Part shown: positions 5,829-8,198 of the stretch, piece after piece
Numbering within the stretch: the stretch's first letter is position 1
How the letters are laid out: the number at the start of each line of letters is the position of its first letter
NCBI GenBank assembly: GCA_027011835.1
Contig: JALUZN010000277.1
Coordinates: forward strand, 1 to 8,198
Length of the DNA: 8,198 nt
Reading direction: 5' to 3'
Source: Draconibacterium sp.
GTDB lineage: Bacteria; Bacteroidota; Bacteroidia; Bacteroidales; Prolixibacteraceae
Program-made: the position numbers and the translations under genes
Notes under the pieces: model-generated
Databases searched by the model: none
Told to the model about the DNA's origin: nothing
Seen by the model: the letters and a program-made list of their open reading frames with translations, nothing else

Positions 5829-6530
5829 ATGCTAAATAGAGAGTTAGGCCTAAAAGATATTACCGAAAATCCCAAATCCATTTTCTATTTGTTAAGTAGT
5901 GAAGAGAAAGAGGAGTTGCAACATCATATATCGATTCTACATTATAAAAGAAATGAATATGTTTTTAAAGAGGGCGAAAAACCGGTGGGATTTCTGGTTT
6001 TAATTTCCGGAAAAGTAAAACTTTTTAAAGAGGGTGTTGGCGGTCGCGAACAAATCATTCGAATGGCAAAACCTCTTGGTGTAATTGGTCATCGCGCACT
6101 TTTTAGCGGCGAAAAACATATTGCATCGGCGGTTACATTAGAAGAGTCGTTGATTTGCTCGGTAAGTTCCGATTATATTTTTAAATACGCCCTGAAAAAC
6201 AGCGATTTCTCGTATAAAATAATTGTTAATCTGGCAAAAGAACTGGGGTTCTCGAATGCAAGAATAGTTACTCTTACTCAAAAACATATTCGGGGAAGAC
6301 TGGCCGAATCGCTACTGCTGTTAAAAGAGAAATACAGTTTTGAAAACGATGGGGTTACATTGCGTGTTTATCTGTCGCGCGAAGACATTGCCAACCTGTC
6401 GAATATGACCACCTCGAATGCCATTCGCACTCTTTCTACATTTGCTATTGAAAAAGTTATTGCCATCGACGGGCGAAAAATTAAAATCCTCGATGCTGCC
6501 CGTCTCGAACGAATTAGTAAATTGGGTTAG
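5829..6530 (+). CDS. Crp/Fnr-family transcriptional regulator
   Basis: This encodes a 233-residue DNA-binding regulator. Residues about 18-115 form the cyclic-nucleotide-binding-like beta-roll (YVFKEGEKPVGFLVLISGKVKLF at 44-66, IGHRALFSGEKHIASAVT at 86-103). A long dimer helix (about 122-165) follows, then a C-terminal winged helix with LSREDIANLSNMTTSNAIRTL (182-202) and GRKIKILD (215-222). The cAMP-phosphate Arg-Ser pair of Crp is absent (HIASA at 97-101), and there is no N-terminal cysteine cluster as in Fnr, so the effector is unknown. In the recognition helix, Crp's R-E-T-V-G-R aligns with T-S-N-A-I-R (195-200): only the last Arg is kept, so the target site should differ from TGTGA or TTGAT. 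The gene stands alone on its strand. Its stop is 9 bp from the murF-alr stop, so the two transcripts should overlap at their 3' ends. Confidence 0.92.
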   Translation: MLNRELGLKDITENPKSIFYLLSSEEKEELQHHISILHYKRNEYVFKEGEKPVGFLVLISGKVKLFKEGVGGREQIIRMAKPLGVIGHRALFSGEKHIASAVTLEESLICSVSSDYIFKYALKNSDFSYKIIVNLAKELGFSNARIVTLTQKHIRGRLAESLLLLKEKYSFENDGVTLRVYLSREDIANLSNMTTSNAIRTLSTFAIEKVIAIDGRKIKILDAARLERISKLG

Positions 6531-6539
6531 AGAAATACT

Positions 6540-8198
6540 TCACTCCTGTACATAAACCCGTTTTACCCGCTGCGAAATACCTGTTAAAATTTCGTAAGGA
6601 ATTGTTCCGGCCTGTTCGGCCACTTTGCTAATCGAAATATTTTTCCCAAAAAACTCAATTTTATCTCCCGGCTTCACATTTAATCCGGTTACGTCAACCA
6701 TTAACATATCCATACAAATGTTTCCAATTATTGGCACAAGTTTTCCGTTAATAAAAGCTGTGCCATTTCTGTTGCCCAGTTTTCTGTCCATTCCGTCGGC
6801 ATAACCCAGTGGAATAATGGCAATTTTGCTTTTCCCCGAAACTTTTCCTTTTCGGTTATATCCTACCGTTTCGTTACTTTCAACGGTTTTAACCTGCGAT
6901 ACTGTGCTTTTAAAAGTACCTGCATTTTCGAGTGGAAGCCCGGTATTCGAAATGCCGTACAATCCAATTCCCAACCGAACCATTTCGAACTGTTTTTCGG
7001 GAAAGCGTTCAATTCCTGCCGAATTTAAAATATGACGGTCGATTTTATACGGGAAACCGGTTTCGAAAAGAGAGAAATACTTTTCGAATAAACGAAACTG
7101 GCTTTCGGTAAAGTGGTCGAGAGTCGGGTCGTCGCTTGCAGCAAGATGCGAGAAAACAGATTCAACTTTTACCCAACTGTTTGTTTGTAATAGTTGAATT
7201 GCCGCTTTTACCTCGCTCTCCGTTTTTAGACCGAGACGATTCATTCCCGTATCAATTTTCAGATGAACAGGGAAGTTTTGCAGCCCATTTTGCGAAACAA
7301 GTTTTATAAAATTTCTCAACAAATCGATGCAGTAAATATTGGGTTCAAGTTGGTAATCGATAATGTTTTGGAAGCTATGTTGCTCCGGATTCATTACAAT
7401 AATCGGCGTTGTAATTCCGGCATTTCGCAACAAAACACCTTCGTCGGCAACAGCTACTGCCAGGTAATCGATGTTTTGATATTGCAACAATTTTGCAATC
7501 TCAACATCTCCATTTCCATACGAAAATGCTTTTACCATTGCCATAATTTTTGTGCCGGGTTTTAGTAGCCCTTTATAAATATTGAGATTGTAAACGAGTG
7601 CATTTAAATTTATCTCCAATTCGGTTTGATGTGCCTTTTGTTGGAGCATTTCCGATATTGCCTCGAATGTAAACTGTCGTGCACCTTTTATTAGAATTGC
7701 CGCCGATTTAAAACGGTCACGGTTGAAATTGTTTTTAAATCCGGCAACCGATTTAAAAAACGTTTTTTTTATTGAAAAGCAATTAGCGTACTCCGAAATA
7801 TCGAGGCCAATTCCAATAATTTCGTCAACGTTCCATTCAACTAAAAGTTCGTTTACCCGCTTATACAACTCGTCTTTTTTTAAACCGGTTTGCTGAATGT
7901 CCGACAAAATAATGAGTTTGTACTGGTGTTCGCGGGCTGCCTGCTGTTGTAAAACAGAGAGCGCTATGGAGAGCGAGTTGAGGTCGGAATTGTAATAGTC
8001 GTTTACAAGCAACGAGTTGTTAATGCCCTTTTTTATTTCGAGACGCATTTCAACCGGCTCCAATTTTTCGAATTCGGGAAGCCAGGTTTTCAGGCGTGGC
8101 GAAATTACTGTTGCAGCAGCAAAACAGTGGCACGAATTTTCGATTGACGAATCGTCGGTAAAAGGAATTGTAAAGTTGTATTTTTCTCCGTTTTGCAC
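6540..8198 (-). CDS. MurF-alanine racemase fusion, C-terminal part (5' end outside window)
   Basis: The visible 553 codons continue upstream past the window edge; the GTG at the edge is not a real start. Full-length fusions of this type are about 820-840 residues, so roughly the first 270, including the MurF N-terminal domain and ATP-binding loop, are missing. Residues 1-187 (counted from the edge) are the end of MurF, which adds D-Ala-D-Ala to UDP-MurNAc-tripeptide: MRLEIKKG and VNDYYNSDLNSLSIAL (65-80) match the family's RLE and DDSYNANP-type segment. Residues about 190-552 are alanine racemase: AMVKAFSYGNG (220-230) with Lys223 as the PLP lysine, KIDTGMNRLG (314-323), RHILNSAG (388-395), VGYNRKG (445-451) with the catalytic Tyr447, LGYADG (464-469) and ICMDMLMVD (494-502). 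Both catalytic residues of the racemase are present, so that domain looks active. The fusion joins D-Ala supply to its use in the cytoplasm. It is convergent with the Crp/Fnr gene. Confidence 0.95.
   Translation of the reverse strand: MQNGEKYNFTIPFTDDSSIENSCHCFAAATVISPRLKTWLPEFEKLEPVEMRLEIKKGINNSLLVNDYYNSDLNSLSIALSVLQQQAAREHQYKLIILSDIQQTGLKKDELYKRVNELLVEWNVDEIIGIGLDISEYANCFSIKKTFFKSVAGFKNNFNRDRFKSAAILIKGARQFTFEAISEMLQQKAHQTELEINLNALVYNLNIYKGLLKPGTKIMAMVKAFSYGNGDVEIAKLLQYQNIDYLAVAVADEGVLLRNAGITTPIIVMNPEQHSFQNIIDYQLEPNIYCIDLLRNFIKLVSQNGLQNFPVHLKIDTGMNRLGLKTESEVKAAIQLLQTNSWVKVESVFSHLAASDDPTLDHFTESQFRLFEKYFSLFETGFPYKIDRHILNSAGIERFPEKQFEMVRLGIGLYGISNTGLPLENAGTFKSTVSQVKTVESNETVGYNRKGKVSGKSKIAIIPLGYADGMDRKLGNRNGTAFINGKLVPIIGNICMDMLMVDVTGLNVKPGDKIEFFGKNISISKVAEQAGTIPYEILTGISQRVKRVYVQE

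Noticed and set aside
1..8198. CRISPR array, transposon, phage or defence system
   Set aside because: No spaced direct repeats, transposase, integrase, nuclease or toxin-antitoxin motif was found in any frame; all large genes are accounted for by housekeeping or envelope families.

Overview
The window looks like chromosomal DNA of a member of the Bacteroidota, probably a marine or anaerobic Bacteroidales-like lineage. The evidence is the fused MurF-alanine racemase gene, a DUF4834 protein, a dimeric-type glycyl-tRNA synthetase of Bacteroidota flavour, AT-rich intergenic DNA, and three good matches to the Bacteroidota -7 promoter box TAnnTTTG. No phage, transposase, CRISPR, tRNA or rRNA is visible. 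This is mostly a conserved housekeeping region.

Layout, left to right. (1) A minus-strand gene cut by the left edge encodes a lipoprotein with a Rieske-like fold in which both iron-binding histidines are replaced. It is divergent from (2) a plus-strand gene for a small membrane-anchored protein of unknown function. (3) A short convergent gap with a tandem 8-bp repeat leads into a run of four minus-strand genes. In transcription order these are a secreted head-GIN (DUF2807) beta-helix protein (5375-4665), a DUF4834 membrane protein (4402-4124), glycyl-tRNA synthetase (4013-2478) and a GT4-type glycosyltransferase (2337-1045). Gaps of 110 to 262 bp and separate -7 boxes suggest that glyS and the DUF4834 gene have their own promoters. 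The glycosyltransferase has no obvious promoter and may be read from glyS. (4) A 453-bp divergent intergenic region holds several dyads. (5) A plus-strand Crp/Fnr-family regulator follows, and it ends only 9 bp from (6) the 3' end of the convergent murF-alr fusion, which runs off the right edge.

Functionally, murF-alr serves peptidoglycan synthesis (D-Ala supply and D-Ala-D-Ala addition), glyS serves translation, and the glycosyltransferase serves surface polysaccharide or glycolipid assembly. The lipoprotein and the head-GIN protein are envelope components of unknown role. The Crp/Fnr regulator lacks the cAMP-contacting Arg-Ser pair and the Fnr cysteines, and its recognition helix lacks the usual Arg-Glu. 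It probably reads a different operator, possibly a TTTAC-N4-GTAAA dyad just upstream of its own start.

I do not see a clear new multi-gene system. The best leads are the histidine-less Rieske lipoprotein, the operator-like dyads around the Crp/Fnr and head-GIN genes, the two short tandem repeats, and a shared promoter layout (TTTCG-N21-TAnnTTTG) upstream of the lipoprotein gene and glyS.
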